Origin: an uncultured Holophagaceae bacterium
GTDB taxonomy: Bacteria; Acidobacteriota; Holophagae; Holophagales; Holophagaceae
Direction of reading: 5' to 3'
Assembly (NCBI GenBank): GCA_903913215.1
Contig: CAIWKE010000011.1
Coordinates: forward strand, 212,335-276,334
Length of the DNA stretch: 64,000 bases
Shown here piece after piece: positions 54,390 to 63,473 of this stretch; position 1 is the stretch's first letter, and every line of letters begins with the position of its first letter. The position numbers were made by a program, and so were the translations under genes. The notes below the pieces were generated by a model. That model searched no databases. It was not told the origin of the DNA and saw only the letters and a program-made list of their open reading frames with translations.

Positions 54390-54928
54390 GCGAAACTATC
54401 AACCCATTCGAAATCGCTTGTGACACAGCCACAGCCTCTAAATCCTCTGCCGTATCCAAGAGACTTGAACTTGGAACCCTGTGTCTTGCCGATTCTATCG
54501 CCCGCCTTCATCTCCCATTAAGCAGACTACAGGGCGCGACCATCGCCATGGAGATGGGGTTCGAGACTGGTTTTGGATTCGACGATGCCTCGAAGCAGTT
54601 CACCTGCATTGTGAAGATCCACTGCAAAGGAAAAATCCCCGAGTCTAACGGCACCGGGGTAGAGGTGGGTGCCGAAGCCTTCACCGTAACGGCCACTTAC
54701 GCTCTTGAGATGGTCCTGAAGCAGGATTTTGAGTCCCCCGAAGAGAGAGACTCCCACCTTGCTTCATTTGCTGCGACTAATGCGCCTATGGCGGCATGGC
54801 CTTGTTGGCGGGATTTCCTTCAGAGTGCAACTGGCCGCATGGGACTGGTTCCAGTTACTGCTCCCTTCCTGCGGGTAGATGTAAGGAAAGAAGCCACTGC
54901 TCCGGTTGTGGGCAACACACTGACCTAA
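54386..54928 (+). CDS. SecB-like chaperone of the toxin-antitoxin module
   Basis: The 180-aa protein starts at GTG 54386, overlapping the antitoxin stop (GTGA). The C-terminal half has the SecB-like pattern WPCWRDFLQSATGRMGL followed by PVTAPFLR, and preceding beta strands (FTCIVKIHCKG, FTVTATYALEMVL). The fold and context point to a solitary SecB-like chaperone that protects the antitoxin. The assignment rests on pattern recall, not alignment. Confidence 0.65.
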   Translation: MSETINPFEIACDTATASKSSAVSKRLELGTLCLADSIARLHLPLSRLQGATIAMEMGFETGFGFDDASKQFTCIVKIHCKGKIPESNGTGVEVGAEAFTVTATYALEMVLKQDFESPEERDSHLASFAATNAPMAAWPCWRDFLQSATGRMGLVPVTAPFLRVDVRKEATAPVVGNTLT

Positions 54929-55003
54929 CAAAATCCTCACAAGCGAAATGACCAATCTCCGGAAACACCCGCCAATACTAAGTTCTCGCGTGTAGGTAGA
55001 CCG
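54929..55003 (+). repeat. Right-end repeat of element 1, shared with element 2
   Basis: CAAAATCCTCACAAGCG opens a ~75-nt segment that runs into the att repeat. It recurs at 63399-63473 with about ten differences, so both elements have the same right end. Confidence 0.85.
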
Positions 55004-55051
55004 GACTGTTAATCACTAGGTCGGGGGTTCAAATCCCTCCTCCGGAGCCAG
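55004..55051 (+). repeat. att repeat between the two elements
   Basis: Exact 48-nt copy of tRNA-Asn positions 32026-32073. It is the right end of element 1 and the left end of element 2. It lacks the 5' half, so it is not a functional tRNA. Confidence 0.9.
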
Positions 55052-55055
55052 AACG

Positions 55056-55090
55056 AAAGCCGCGTAACCACCAGGTTACGCGGCTTTTTT
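55056..55090 (+). terminator. Terminator at left end of element 2
   Basis: A perfect 14-bp stem (AAAGCCGCGTAACC / GGTTACGCGGCTTT) with four-base loop and T-run; the homologue of 32076-32111. Confidence 0.88.
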
Positions 55091-55164
55091 GATGCCCGGG
55101 TAGCTCCCGAACTGAGGGCTGTTTTTCACGCTTTTTAAGGTCTTTGGGCAAAAGAGTGCAACAA

Positions 55165-55648
55165 ATTCTGCACAAGGCATTCGGGGGGCCGAAAGGCGAA
55201 GATGTTGAATGCCCGTTGGGAGTGGCTCTCCGCCGAAGAATACAAAGTGAAGAGCAAGGCGAGGTCAAAAGAACTTGGTGCCATCTCAGCCCCGCAGCGA
55301 TTGCACACGCCCCTTGGATGGATGCTTCCCCATCAAGTCCTGGCCAGGAAGGAATCACTTCCGGTCCACAGGCCGGAATCGGGCCTGATCTTCCCCGGCG
55401 AAAAAGGGAAGGTTCATAGCCGTGGTTGGCTCAAAAAGGCTCTGAAGCGTGGAGCCAAGGCTATTGGCATTTCGACCCTGGGGACTCATCGCCTACGGGC
55501 CACAATTGCCACCCTGCACCTACGCAACAAGGCCCCCCTGAAAGAGGTCCAGACCATGTGTGGCCACCAAGGTGCAGTGACCACTCTCCGTTACCAGGAG
55601 ACCTCTACGGTGGAGCAGAAGAAGCACCAGGACGAGTTGCGGGCATAA
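55165..55648 (+). pseudogene. Truncated tyrosine integrase (C-terminal part)
   Basis: An open frame of 148 codons from 55202 matches the last ~148 residues of the element 1 integrase closely (LPVHRPESGLIFPGEKGK, HRLRATIATLHLRN, GHQGAVTTLRYQE). Weak similarity continues upstream to about 55165, where the first catalytic Arg region is degraded. The N-terminal domains are absent. It has the His-x-x-Arg, His and Tyr residues but cannot bind arm sites, so it should be inactive. It probably arose when element 2 lost its left part or by recombination with element 1. Confidence 0.85.
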
Positions 55649-55737
55649 AGTGCTCTCGGCTGTTGGAACTTCGGCTGAATTGAAGTATGCAACCCTCAGT
55701 AAACCCGCCCGAATGTTCAACCACCTCCAAAAAATGT

Positions 55738-55751
55738 CGATAACCTTATCG
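55738..55751 (+). promoter_or_regulatory. Dyad upstream of the first histidine kinase
   Basis: Perfect inverted repeat CGATAA-CC-TTATCG, about 24 bases before the kinase start. It is a candidate operator for the corrinoid operon. Confidence 0.35.
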
Positions 55752-55774
55752 TCTTTTACATTGTGAGGTGGGGA

Positions 55775-58420
55775 GTGGACTCATCTGAAGACCGTACGGC
55801 TCCTGCTGTTTTATCTGCTCTCGGCGGCTTGTCTTTGGATGCGTTCCCAATTGGGATCACAGTGGCCGATCTAAACGGTCGTGTCCTTCAGACGAATGCC
55901 GCCGCGATGGCCATCCTGGGCTTGTCTCCTGAAGAGCATGAGTCCAGGAGCATCCAATCTCCTGAATGGAAAGTCATCCGTTCTGACGGCATTCCAGTTG
56001 CAGTTGAGGACTTACCAGGAACTAGGGCCATTCGTGAACAAGCCCGAATTGAAGAGCCCGAAATGGGTGTGTTCAGACCAGATGGCACAATCGTATGGAT
56101 AAACATTACTGCTGCACCCCTGGGTTCCGACATGGTAATCATCACCTATGGAGACATTTCAGGGGTCCATCGGGCGAAGGCTAATCTTGCATTCACACTT
56201 CAATCAGCAAACGCTGGTATCTGGAGTTGGGACATTTCCAGGGATCAATTTGATTGGTCCCCAGAGTTATTTCATCTTTATGGGCTGGATCCAGAAACTG
56301 ATCAGTCCACTCTCCAGACTTGGCAGAAAGTCATTCACCCAGAAGACCTTCAAAAAGTAGAAGAGGAAACCGCCAGGTTTCTGGGTGAAGGGAAAGCCTT
56401 CTCAGGTGAATACCGCATCGTAAAGCCCGATGGGACCGTGCGCTGGATCCAAGGGCTTGGCTCCGTACTCTCAGATCCGGAAGGGCGGCCTACCGGTATG
56501 GCTGGCATTTGCCTGGACATCAGCGAACGCAAGCAGAGTGAGGAAGCCCTAAGAAGGAGTGAGGCGAGGCTTTCTGCTGCTCAGAAAGTAGCGCATGTAG
56601 GAAGCTGGGAATGGGACTTCACCACGAAGAAGGTTGAATGGTCTTCTGAGATGTATCGCCTCTTCGGAATAGACCCTGAGGCCTATGACGGAAAGCCCGA
56701 ATCAGTGCTGAAGGTCATTCATCCAGACGACCGACAGGCGTTCATCCAGAGTATGGAGAAGAATCTGGCCGGGGAGGGAACAGGCCCACTTGAATACCGC
56801 GTGGTCCACCCAAATGGTGAGATTCGGAACCTGTTCGCTGATGGAGAGATGATTCGTGGCCAGGATGATCGGCCCGTGAAAAGCATCGGAATCCTTCATG
56901 ACATTACAGAACGCAGACGAAGAGAGTTGGCAACCGAGGAAAGCAATGCTCGATTCCATAGCCTTGTCGCGAATGTTCCTGGCTTCATTGCCTATGTAAA
57001 TGCCGAGACATTGCACTATGAATTCGTAAACGATGCCTACATGAAGAACTTTGGTAAGCCAAAGGGCGAGATTCTTGGAAGGCACATCAAGGAACTCCTT
57101 GGAGCGGTTAATTTCGAGATCGCACTTCCACATATCGAAGAAGTAAGAGCGGGCCGGTCAGTCTCCTATTTGAACTGTTTCAGTTTCACGGGTGGGAAAC
57201 GCTGGGTGCAGATGCACTTCTCCCCCGTCCGGAATGGTGAGGGGCGGGTAATGTCCATCGCCGTGTTGGGGTATGACATTACGGACCGGATGCAGTTGGA
57301 AGAGGAACACAGGCAAATCCAAGTCCAGCTTCAGCAGGCCCAGAAGATGGAAAGCCTCGGTCTCCTGGCTGGCGGCATCGCCCACGACATGAACAATGTT
57401 TTAGGTTCCATTCTTGGTATGGCCACAGCAAACCTGCAACTGCAAACGGTTAGTGGGCCTACCCATAGGGCCTTCGATATCATTGCAAGGGCAGCCACTC
57501 GTGGTGGGGAGATGGCCAAGAGTCTCTTGGCCTTTGCTCGTCAGAGCCCGGTTGAGCAGCATCAGTTGGATCTGAATGAATTGATTAAGGAAAATGTGCG
57601 ACTGCTGGAGCACAGCACGCTATCCAGAATTTCACTGGAAATGGACCTGACAGAATCTCTTCCACCTGTGCTGGGGGACGCGAACGCACTGACCCATGCC
57701 CTGATGAACCTGTGTGTTAATGCAGTCGATGCAATGCCGGATGGAGGAACCCTTACCCTTCAAACCCTGAAGGTGGACGATCACTGGGTAGAGGTTAGGG
57801 TGCAGGACACGGGTTCAGGAATGCCCAAGGAGATCATGGAAAAAGCCATAGACCCCTTCTACACAACCAAACCACTAGGGAAAGGCACAGGACTCGGCCT
57901 CTCGATGGCTTACAAGACTGTGCAAGCACACCATGGTCAGCTCACTCTCCAGAGCCAACTTGGCCATGGAACCATTGTGAAAATCCTTCTACCTTCTACC
58001 AATCCCATCGCGAAGGTCGATCCAGGTGATTCGGAAGAATCACATTCCACCCAAAGAACGCTCATTGTTTTGCTAGTGGACGATGACAGCCTGATCCAGA
58101 GCACGATGCAAGCGATTCTAGGGATGCTAGGACATGCTGTCAGTGCCGTTCTCAGTGGTGAAGACGCTCTGGAACGGTTGGAAAGTGGCTTCAAACCAGA
58201 TGTGATCATCCTGGACATGAATATGCCAGGGTTGGGGGGGGTGGGAACCCTGCCGCGTATTCGCCAACTGAATCGGACTGTGCCCATTCTCCTGGCTACA
58301 GGCCGCGCCGATGATACAGCCCTGAACCTGATGTCGGCACATTCCAATGTCACCTTATTGTCTAAACCGTTCAGTGCCGGTGAGCTTCGGGACCGCCTTG
58401 AACAAATCGGGAGCGATTAG
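55775..58420 (+). CDS. Soluble hybrid histidine kinase with four PAS domains and receiver
   Basis: The protein has about 881 aa from GTG 55775, with GAGGTGG upstream; GTG 55763 is possible. Four PAS domains (residues about 20-130, 140-260, 270-390, 395-510) end in PAC motifs (GICLDISERK, GILHDITERRR, VLGYDITDR). A HisKA domain has the phospho-His in [12 protein letters not shown]. The HATPase has [11 protein letters not shown] and [12 protein letters not shown]-terminal receiver has phospho-Asp in VIILDMNMPG and Lys in LLSKPF. No membrane helix is seen, so it senses something inside the cell. No DNA-binding regulator is encoded nearby. The kinase core is very similar to that of the kinase at 60915. 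Confidence 0.92.
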   Translation: MDSSEDRTAPAVLSALGGLSLDAFPIGITVADLNGRVLQTNAAAMAILGLSPEEHESRSIQSPEWKVIRSDGIPVAVEDLPGTRAIREQARIEEPEMGVFRPDGTIVWINITAAPLGSDMVIITYGDISGVHRAKANLAFTLQSANAGIWSWDISRDQFDWSPELFHLYGLDPETDQSTLQTWQKVIHPEDLQKVEEETARFLGEGKAFSGEYRIVKPDGTVRWIQGLGSVLSDPEGRPTGMAGICLDISERKQSEEALRRSEARLSAAQKVAHVGSWEWDFTTKKVEWSSEMYRLFGIDPEAYDGKPESVLKVIHPDDRQAFIQSMEKNLAGEGTGPLEYRVVHPNGEIRNLFADGEMIRGQDDRPVKSIGILHDITERRRRELATEESNARFHSLVANVPGFIAYVNAETLHYEFVNDAYMKNFGKPKGEILGRHIKELLGAVNFEIALPHIEEVRAGRSVSYLNCFSFTGGKRWVQMHFSPVRNGEGRVMSIAVLGYDITDRMQLEEEHRQIQVQLQQAQKMESLGLLAGGIAHDMNNVLGSILGMATANLQLQTVSGPTHRAFDIIARAATRGGEMAKSLLAFARQSPVEQHQLDLNELIKENVRLLEHSTLSRISLEMDLTESLPPVLGDANALTHALMNLCVNAVDAMPDGGTLTLQTLKVDDHWVEVRVQDTGSGMPKEIMEKAIDPFYTTKPLGKGTGLGLSMAYKTVQAHHGQLTLQSQLGHGTIVKILLPSTNPIAKVDPGDSEESHSTQRTLIVLLVDDDSLIQSTMQAILGMLGHAVSAVLSGEDALERLESGFKPDVIILDMNMPGLGGVGTLPRIRQLNRTVPILLATGRADDTALNLMSAHSNVTLLSKPFSAGELRDRLEQIGSD

Positions 58421-58444
58421 CCTCCGCTGAAGGAGGCCATTCCC

Positions 58445-58630
58445 ATGTTGGGCCACATGCAAGCCATGGCATTGCGGGATCTAACGACTAAGGGTGCCAG
58501 GAATAGGCTGGATTCAGGCTTACCTCAGGCAATAAAAATTATGATTCACCTCCAGAAGACGATAAATGAATATGGTCCGGCCGAATTAACGCTCCACGGG
58601 AGGCTCCATGAGCAGGGATTGGTCCGGTGA
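58445..58630 (+). CDS. Possible small protein between kinase and corrinoid protein
   Basis: A 61-aa frame with GGAGG about eight bases before the ATG, overlapping the start of the corrinoid gene by 23 bases. The protein has LDSGLPQAIKIMIHLQKTIN and no known domain. It may serve translational coupling or be chance; the rest of the 187-bp gap holds nothing else. Confidence 0.3.
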   Translation: MLGHMQAMALRDLTTKGARNRLDSGLPQAIKIMIHLQKTINEYGPAELTLHGRLHEQGLVR

Positions 58631-59294
58631 ACTTGTCAGTTGCATCCGTGGTGCTGATCGCGTGGCGGCAAATGCCCTATTGGACGATTGGGCTAAGACT
58701 CGCAGCTACGAGGAAGCCGTAACCGATCTCCTTACCCCTGCCTTGGAGTATTTTGGGAACCTATGGGCTGACAAAAGTGGAGAGACATCTCTCGCACAGG
58801 GCTATGTAGCTGCCAAGGTCGCAGAGGACCTTTTAGGTCGTGTCCTTGCCGCCCAAGAAGCTGAAGGACGAAAGATTGAGACGAAGCATGGGCCCGTGGT
58901 TGTTGGCAATGTAGAGGACGACTATCACCCCCTAGGCCGTAAAATGCTCGTGGCTTTTCTCAGAAGCGCTGGCTGGGAAGTGCACGATCTTGGTGTAGAT
59001 GTCCCGCCTGATGTATTCCTCGACAAGGTTCAGGAAGTGGATGCACGGGTGGTCGGGGCCTCCGCCATGATGTTTTCGACTGCCAAGAATGTGATCGGCA
59101 TCCGCCAGGAGATCGACCGCCGAGGGTTGACCGGTCGGGTCCAACTCGCCGTGGGAGGTGCAGTTTTTAAGCTGAGGCCAGAACTGGTACAGGAGTTCGG
59201 GGGGGATGGAACTGCACCCACCGCGCTACATGCTCCAGACCTGTTTGAAAGGCTCTGGCAGCGTTCTCTCTCCCTGGATCCGGTAGTTAAATAG
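58608..59294 (+). CDS. Corrinoid (B12)-binding methyl-carrier protein
   Basis: The 228-aa protein has a helical cap domain (residues 35-85: LLTPALEYFGNLWADKSGET). A Rossmann B12-binding domain follows with the lower-ligand motif DYHPLG (Asp105, His107, Gly110 of DxHxxG), ASAMM at the SxL position, and the VGGAVF GG motif. This is the MtaC/MtbC/MetH-type fold in which cobalt carries a methyl group between two methyltransferases. The partner UroD-family gene follows ten bases later. GGGAGG lies before the ATG. Confidence 0.9.
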   Translation: MSRDWSGELVSCIRGADRVAANALLDDWAKTRSYEEAVTDLLTPALEYFGNLWADKSGETSLAQGYVAAKVAEDLLGRVLAAQEAEGRKIETKHGPVVVGNVEDDYHPLGRKMLVAFLRSAGWEVHDLGVDVPPDVFLDKVQEVDARVVGASAMMFSTAKNVIGIRQEIDRRGLTGRVQLAVGGAVFKLRPELVQEFGGDGTAPTALHAPDLFERLWQRSLSLDPVVK

Positions 59295-59303
59295 GGGTGC
59301 GAG

Positions 59304-60329
59304 ATGAAGAGCCTAGAGCGCGTCTTCGCAACTGTAGGCGGACAGCCGAAAGATCGGCCTGCCTTTGTCATGAATCTGAGCCTGTATGGCTCGAAGCTGG
59401 CGGGAGTGCCGCTTCAGACCTATTACACTGAACCCGGTGCCTATGCTGAGGGACAGATAGCTGTTCGAGAGGTGTTTGGACCAGACCTGCTCCTCAGCCC
59501 ATTCCTGGTTCCGGCAATTGGAGAGGCCTTCGGAAGTGAAGTCACGGCCTACAAACATCAGGTTCCAAACATCAGGCGGTTCGCGGCCGTTTCAGCCTCG
59601 GAGGCCCTGAAACTCCCGCTACCTGATGTGGATAGCCAGCCGCGCTTGGTGTTCCTACGCGAAACCATTCGTATCCTCTCAGCACGGTATCTGGGTGAGG
59701 TGCCTGTTGTCGGTGTCCTGGTGAGCCCAATCGACATCCCCCCTCTGGTCATCGGGATCGAAGCTTGGCTGGAAGCTCTGCTCTCGGAGCCGGACACCGC
59801 CCGGGCTTTGATGGATCGCTGGACGCCGTTCTGTGTGAATTTAGCCAATGCCATGCTGGGGGATGGAGCCACCCTGATCGCAGCCACAGCGAATTTCGCA
59901 AATCCGACCATAGTTCCTCCGAGGGTGATTCAGGGTATTGCCAGGCCGGTGCTAGAGGCAGCCTTTGGCGCGATCAAGGGGCCCATCATCCTCCATCACG
60001 GAGGGGCTCTGCTAGCGCCCTATCTGGAGAGTTACCTCGGTCTGCCAAATGTGGCAGCGTATTTCGTGGATGCCAGAGACTCGCTAGTGGAGGCGCGGAA
60101 AACTCTCGGTGAAGCGCCTGTTCTTATAGGCAACCTCCATGCCCCTTCCCTGGAGTCTGAGACCCCAGAATCTGTGCGTAGCCAGTGTGAAACCATCCTG
60201 GCTGATCGCGCCGCAGATGCTAGATTCCTTTTTGGCACATCGGCGGCGGATGTTCCGCTAGCCACTCCTCCAGAAGTCATTCAGGCCATCGTGGACACCA
60301 TTTGCCATGCTGGAATCGGTGCTTCGTGA
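59304..60329 (+). CDS. UroD/MtaA-family methyltransferase-like protein lacking the zinc cysteines
   Basis: The 341-aa TIM-barrel protein of the uroporphyrinogen decarboxylase family has PGAYAEGQIAVREVFGPDLLL, VGVLVSPIDIPPLVIGIEAW, ADVPLATPPEVIQAIVD and an EARKTLGEAPVLIGNLHAP block typical of MtaA/CmuA-like proteins. In thiol-activating MtaA enzymes zinc is held by a His-x-Cys and a later Cys. Here the first site reads LHHGG (His231, His232, Gly233) and the second reads GTSAADVP, so both cysteines are missing. Zinc-thiol chemistry is therefore doubtful, and the methyl donor or acceptor may differ. It is coupled to DUF1638 by a four-base overlap (GTGA). Confidence 0.82.
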   Translation: MKSLERVFATVGGQPKDRPAFVMNLSLYGSKLAGVPLQTYYTEPGAYAEGQIAVREVFGPDLLLSPFLVPAIGEAFGSEVTAYKHQVPNIRRFAAVSASEALKLPLPDVDSQPRLVFLRETIRILSARYLGEVPVVGVLVSPIDIPPLVIGIEAWLEALLSEPDTARALMDRWTPFCVNLANAMLGDGATLIAATANFANPTIVPPRVIQGIARPVLEAAFGAIKGPIILHHGGALLAPYLESYLGLPNVAAYFVDARDSLVEARKTLGEAPVLIGNLHAPSLESETPESVRSQCETILADRAADARFLFGTSAADVPLATPPEVIQAIVDTICHAGIGAS

Positions 60330-60922
60330 CCGCATCCCCTCCAGTAAAGGTGTGCATCGCCTGCTCGATCTTTCGCAATGAGATCGAGCGGCTTCAGGCC
60401 GAAGCCCAATTGGATCTACCAGTGAGGTTTCTTGGCTCTATGCTGCACATGGTTCCGGAGAAATTGGAGAAGAGACTCCAGGAAGTGGTTGAGGAAGAAC
60501 GAACCAAGGGGCATGAAATCGTATTGGCATATGGAGACTGCTGCCCGAACATGAATGGAATAGGGTCTGCCAAGGGGGTAGATCGAACTCAGGGCTTCAA
60601 CTGTCCGGAAATCATTCTCGGTAAGGAAACCTATCGCAAAATGCGCCGAGAAGGCGTGTTCTTCCTTCTACCGGAGTGGACGCTGATGTGGCGACAAGTC
60701 TTCCAGGGAACCCTAGGACTCCTCGGAGGCACGGCCCAGGATTTCATGAAGGAAATGCACACGAGGCTTGTCTATCTGGATACCGAACTTGTGCCCGTTC
60801 CCGAGAAGGAATTAGCCGAGATCTCGGAATACTGCGGTCTACCTATGGAACGCATGAAGGTGTCTTTGGAGCCACTCCTGGCAAGCCTGATAAAAGCCGC
60901 CTCACAGGTTCCGCATGAATAA
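60326..60922 (+). CDS. DUF1638-domain protein
   Basis: The 198-aa protein starts at GTG 60326, overlapping the upstream stop. It contains CSIFRNEIERLQAE, the GSMLHMVPEKLEKRLQ core, LAYGDCCPNM and a further conserved Cys (GFNCPEIILG), matching DUF1638. This family is found beside corrinoid and UroD-like methyltransferase genes, and its function is unknown. Conserved cysteines suggest metal or cofactor binding. It overlaps the next kinase by eight bases. Confidence 0.85.
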   Translation: MTASPPVKVCIACSIFRNEIERLQAEAQLDLPVRFLGSMLHMVPEKLEKRLQEVVEEERTKGHEIVLAYGDCCPNMNGIGSAKGVDRTQGFNCPEIILGKETYRKMRREGVFFLLPEWTLMWRQVFQGTLGLLGGTAQDFMKEMHTRLVYLDTELVPVPEKELAEISEYCGLPMERMKVSLEPLLASLIKAASQVPHE

Positions 60923-63350
60923 CCTTGATTACTCTCGGATGAAGGACGCCGCGGCGATCCAGTTCATGGTTCTCGACATGCTCGGGAACATCATGACCTT
61001 GTCCGAGACTCCCGCTAAAATGGGAATCTACCTGACGCAGCAGATCCGGCAGTTGGTGGGGGCCCGGATTGTGATGCTCATTCAGTACACAGGCTGGGAG
61101 AGCAGTCCTGATTTTCGTGTGATTTCCATCGAGCCCGAGCGTCACAGAGGGAGCCCTAGGCTCTCTGGGATTAACGGCCTTCTACCTGTTCTTCGTGATC
61201 TCCAAGAAGGGGTCATCTGGAATTCAGACAATGTACCTGACGACGCTGTTGGCGCCTTTCAGGCGATTGGGTATGAGAGTCTTATTGCCATTCCCCTATC
61301 CATGGCCTCTGACCCGGTAGGTGCCCTTTTGGCCCTGGACTTGTTAGAGATGGATCGCAACGAGGATGTGCTCAGATCCCTGGAAATCCTAGGCCCCTTT
61401 GTGGGGATGGTAATTCGTAATGCCTTCTACTACGAGAACCTTGAGGAAGAAGTCCAAGTTCGAACCAAGGAGCTTGCAGACAGCGAAAAGCAACTGAGAG
61501 ATTTGACTGAAGTAGCACCGGTCGGCATTTTCCACCTGGACCATGAAGGTCAGTTGGTCTTCGTGAACGAGCAGTGGCGACAGATAACTGGACTCCGGTG
61601 GCAGGAAGGCCCACCAGATGCATTCCACAGGCTGATCCATCCCGAGGACCGCGAATATGCGGGGAGGCTCTGGCAGGAAGCCCACGCCGATCGGAAAGAA
61701 TTTCACGGGGAATATCGACTGCTTAGAGACGATGGAAGCCTCGTTTGGGTCATTGGAAAGGCAGTCTTTGAATTTAATACAGCCGGGAAACTTATCGGAA
61801 TTATCGGGACTCTGACGGACATTACAAAACGAAAGAAGGCCGAAGCTACCACGCGAGAGAGTGAGGCCCGGTTCCGAAGAGCTATTGAGGAAGCACCAAT
61901 GCCCGTGATGATCCATGCAGAAGATGGCGAGGTCATCACCATCAGCCGTACCTGGACAGAGTTGACGGGCTATCGACATGAGGACATCCCGACTATTGCT
62001 GAGTGGACCAAGAAAGCCTATGGCATTGACCAGCCATTGATTCTGGAGGAAATTGCAACACTTTACGACCGCCCACACAGGAAAGCCGAAGGGGAGTACG
62101 AAGTGACCTGTTGTGATGGCACCAAGAGGGTTTGGGACTTCAGCTCCATTTCCTTGGGTGCCCTTCCGGATGGTCGGCGCATCGCCATGAGCACAGCTTC
62201 GGATGTCACTGAGCGGAAGCAGGAAGAACTAGAAAGGGGCAGGCTCCAGGCCCTGCTTATGCAGTCACAGAAAATGGAAAGCCTAGGTAGCCTGGCGGGT
62301 GGAGTTGCCCATGACATGAACAATGTTTTGGGGGCCATTCTTGGTATAGCCTCAGCCAATCTTCACCTTCAGCCTGTGAACAGCCCCGCCTCCCGAGCTT
62401 TCGACACCATCGTTCAGGCGGCCACACGCGGTGGGAAGATGGTCAAGAGCTTGCTGAGTTTTGCCCGTCAGAGTCCGGTTGAAGAACACGAAATCGACAT
62501 CAATTCAATCCTCCAGGAAGAGGTAACGCTACTAGAACGAACAACTCTGGCGAATATTCGATTGGAAATGGATCTGGCCCCATCATTGCGACCCATCCTG
62601 GGAGATGCTGCCGCATTAACTCACGCCATCATGAACCTTTGTGTCAATGCAGTGGATGCAATGTCTGAGAATGGCACTCTTACATTGCGGTCTCGTAATG
62701 TCTATGGAGATTGGGTAGAGGTCCTCGTTGAAGACACGGGTACAGGGATGCCCAAGGAGATCCTGGAGAAGGCCATGGACCCATTCTTCACGACCAAGGA
62801 AGTTGGGAAAGGCACCGGCTTGGGCTTATCCATGGTTTACAGCACCGTGAAGGCTCATCGGGGTCAGATTGAAATTCAGAGCAATCCTGGGCAGGGTACC
62901 CGCGTGTTGCTTCGGTTCCCGGTCTTCGAGGCCGTTGCAAAACTTTCAGATCAGGCGACCGAGTCCCGAGAGGGAAGCTCTGGCCGAGAATTAAAAATCC
63001 TGTTGGTGGATGATGATGAACTGATCCAGTGTTCCGTCCTGGCGGTTTTGGAAGTATTGGGCCATGACGCTGTAGTGGCAACAAGTGGTGAGGAAGCACT
63101 GACAAGGCTCGGAGCAGGGTTCACGCCCGATTTGGTGATTTTGGACTTGAACATGCCAGGGTTGGGTGGTGCCGGAACGCTGCCACGCCTTCGGGCTCTC
63201 AACCCAACGGTGCCAGTCATGATCGCGACTGGCCGGGTTGATCAGTACGCAACAAACCTTGTTGGAACCTACCCCTATGTCTCTCTTCTGCCCAAGCCGT
63301 ACAGCCTCGAGGAACTGAAAGAGCGCCTTGAACCATATTGCCAAGGATAA
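60915..63350 (+). CDS. Soluble hybrid histidine kinase with GAF and two PAS domains
   Basis: The 811-aa protein has an N-terminal GAF domain (residues 25-180: [40 protein letters not shown]) and a coiled-coil linker. Two PAS domains (about 195-320 and 325-450) follow. A HisKA domain has [12 protein letters not shown], and the HATPase has [11 protein letters not shown] and [11 protein letters not shown] receiver has phospho-Asp in [10 protein letters not shown] and Lys in LLPKPY. It lacks membrane helices. Its start lies inside the DUF1638 gene, so it is made together with the corrinoid proteins. The shared kinase-receiver core with the first kinase points to gene duplication with a swapped sensor part. 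Confidence 0.93.
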   Translation: MNNLDYSRMKDAAAIQFMVLDMLGNIMTLSETPAKMGIYLTQQIRQLVGARIVMLIQYTGWESSPDFRVISIEPERHRGSPRLSGINGLLPVLRDLQEGVIWNSDNVPDDAVGAFQAIGYESLIAIPLSMASDPVGALLALDLLEMDRNEDVLRSLEILGPFVGMVIRNAFYYENLEEEVQVRTKELADSEKQLRDLTEVAPVGIFHLDHEGQLVFVNEQWRQITGLRWQEGPPDAFHRLIHPEDREYAGRLWQEAHADRKEFHGEYRLLRDDGSLVWVIGKAVFEFNTAGKLIGIIGTLTDITKRKKAEATTRESEARFRRAIEEAPMPVMIHAEDGEVITISRTWTELTGYRHEDIPTIAEWTKKAYGIDQPLILEEIATLYDRPHRKAEGEYEVTCCDGTKRVWDFSSISLGALPDGRRIAMSTASDVTERKQEELERGRLQALLMQSQKMESLGSLAGGVAHDMNNVLGAILGIASANLHLQPVNSPASRAFDTIVQAATRGGKMVKSLLSFARQSPVEEHEIDINSILQEEVTLLERTTLANIRLEMDLAPSLRPILGDAAALTHAIMNLCVNAVDAMSENGTLTLRSRNVYGDWVEVLVEDTGTGMPKEILEKAMDPFFTTKEVGKGTGLGLSMVYSTVKAHRGQIEIQSNPGQGTRVLLRFPVFEAVAKLSDQATESREGSSGRELKILLVDDDELIQCSVLAVLEVLGHDAVVATSGEEALTRLGAGFTPDLVILDLNMPGLGGAGTLPRLRALNPTVPVMIATGRVDQYATNLVGTYPYVSLLPKPYSLEELKERLEPYCQG

Positions 63351-63398
63351 TTGTTCCTCCAGGAAGTAGGAATGGGCTTGAGGAGGGGTGACCCCGCA

Positions 63399-63473
63399 CA
63401 AAATCCTCACAAGCGGACTGGCAAATATCCGGAAACACCCGCCAATACTGAGTTAGAGCGCGTAGGTAGACCG
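63399..63473 (+). repeat. Right-end repeat of element 2
   Basis: Diverged copy of 54929-55003 (CAAAATCCTCACAAGCG start, CGCCAATACT core, GTAGGTAGACCG end), directly before the third att copy. Confidence 0.85.

Larger units (their letters stand above)
32026..55051. mobile_element. Integrative element 1 at tRNA-Asn (~23 kb)
   Basis: It is bounded by a 48-bp direct repeat of the tRNA-Asn 3' half (32026-32073 and 55004-55051). It carries a complete tyrosine integrase with an excisionase-like gene near the right end. GC content is visibly lower than in the flanking chromosome. The cargo consists of accessory genes: phosphatase, BlaI/BlaR1-like, two-component, two serine recombinases, HNH, AAA+/protease/phosphoesterase cluster, RT cluster and toxin-antitoxin-chaperone. 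No conjugation, replication or capsid genes are seen, so it moves on its own integrase or is mobilised by others. Confidence 0.85.
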
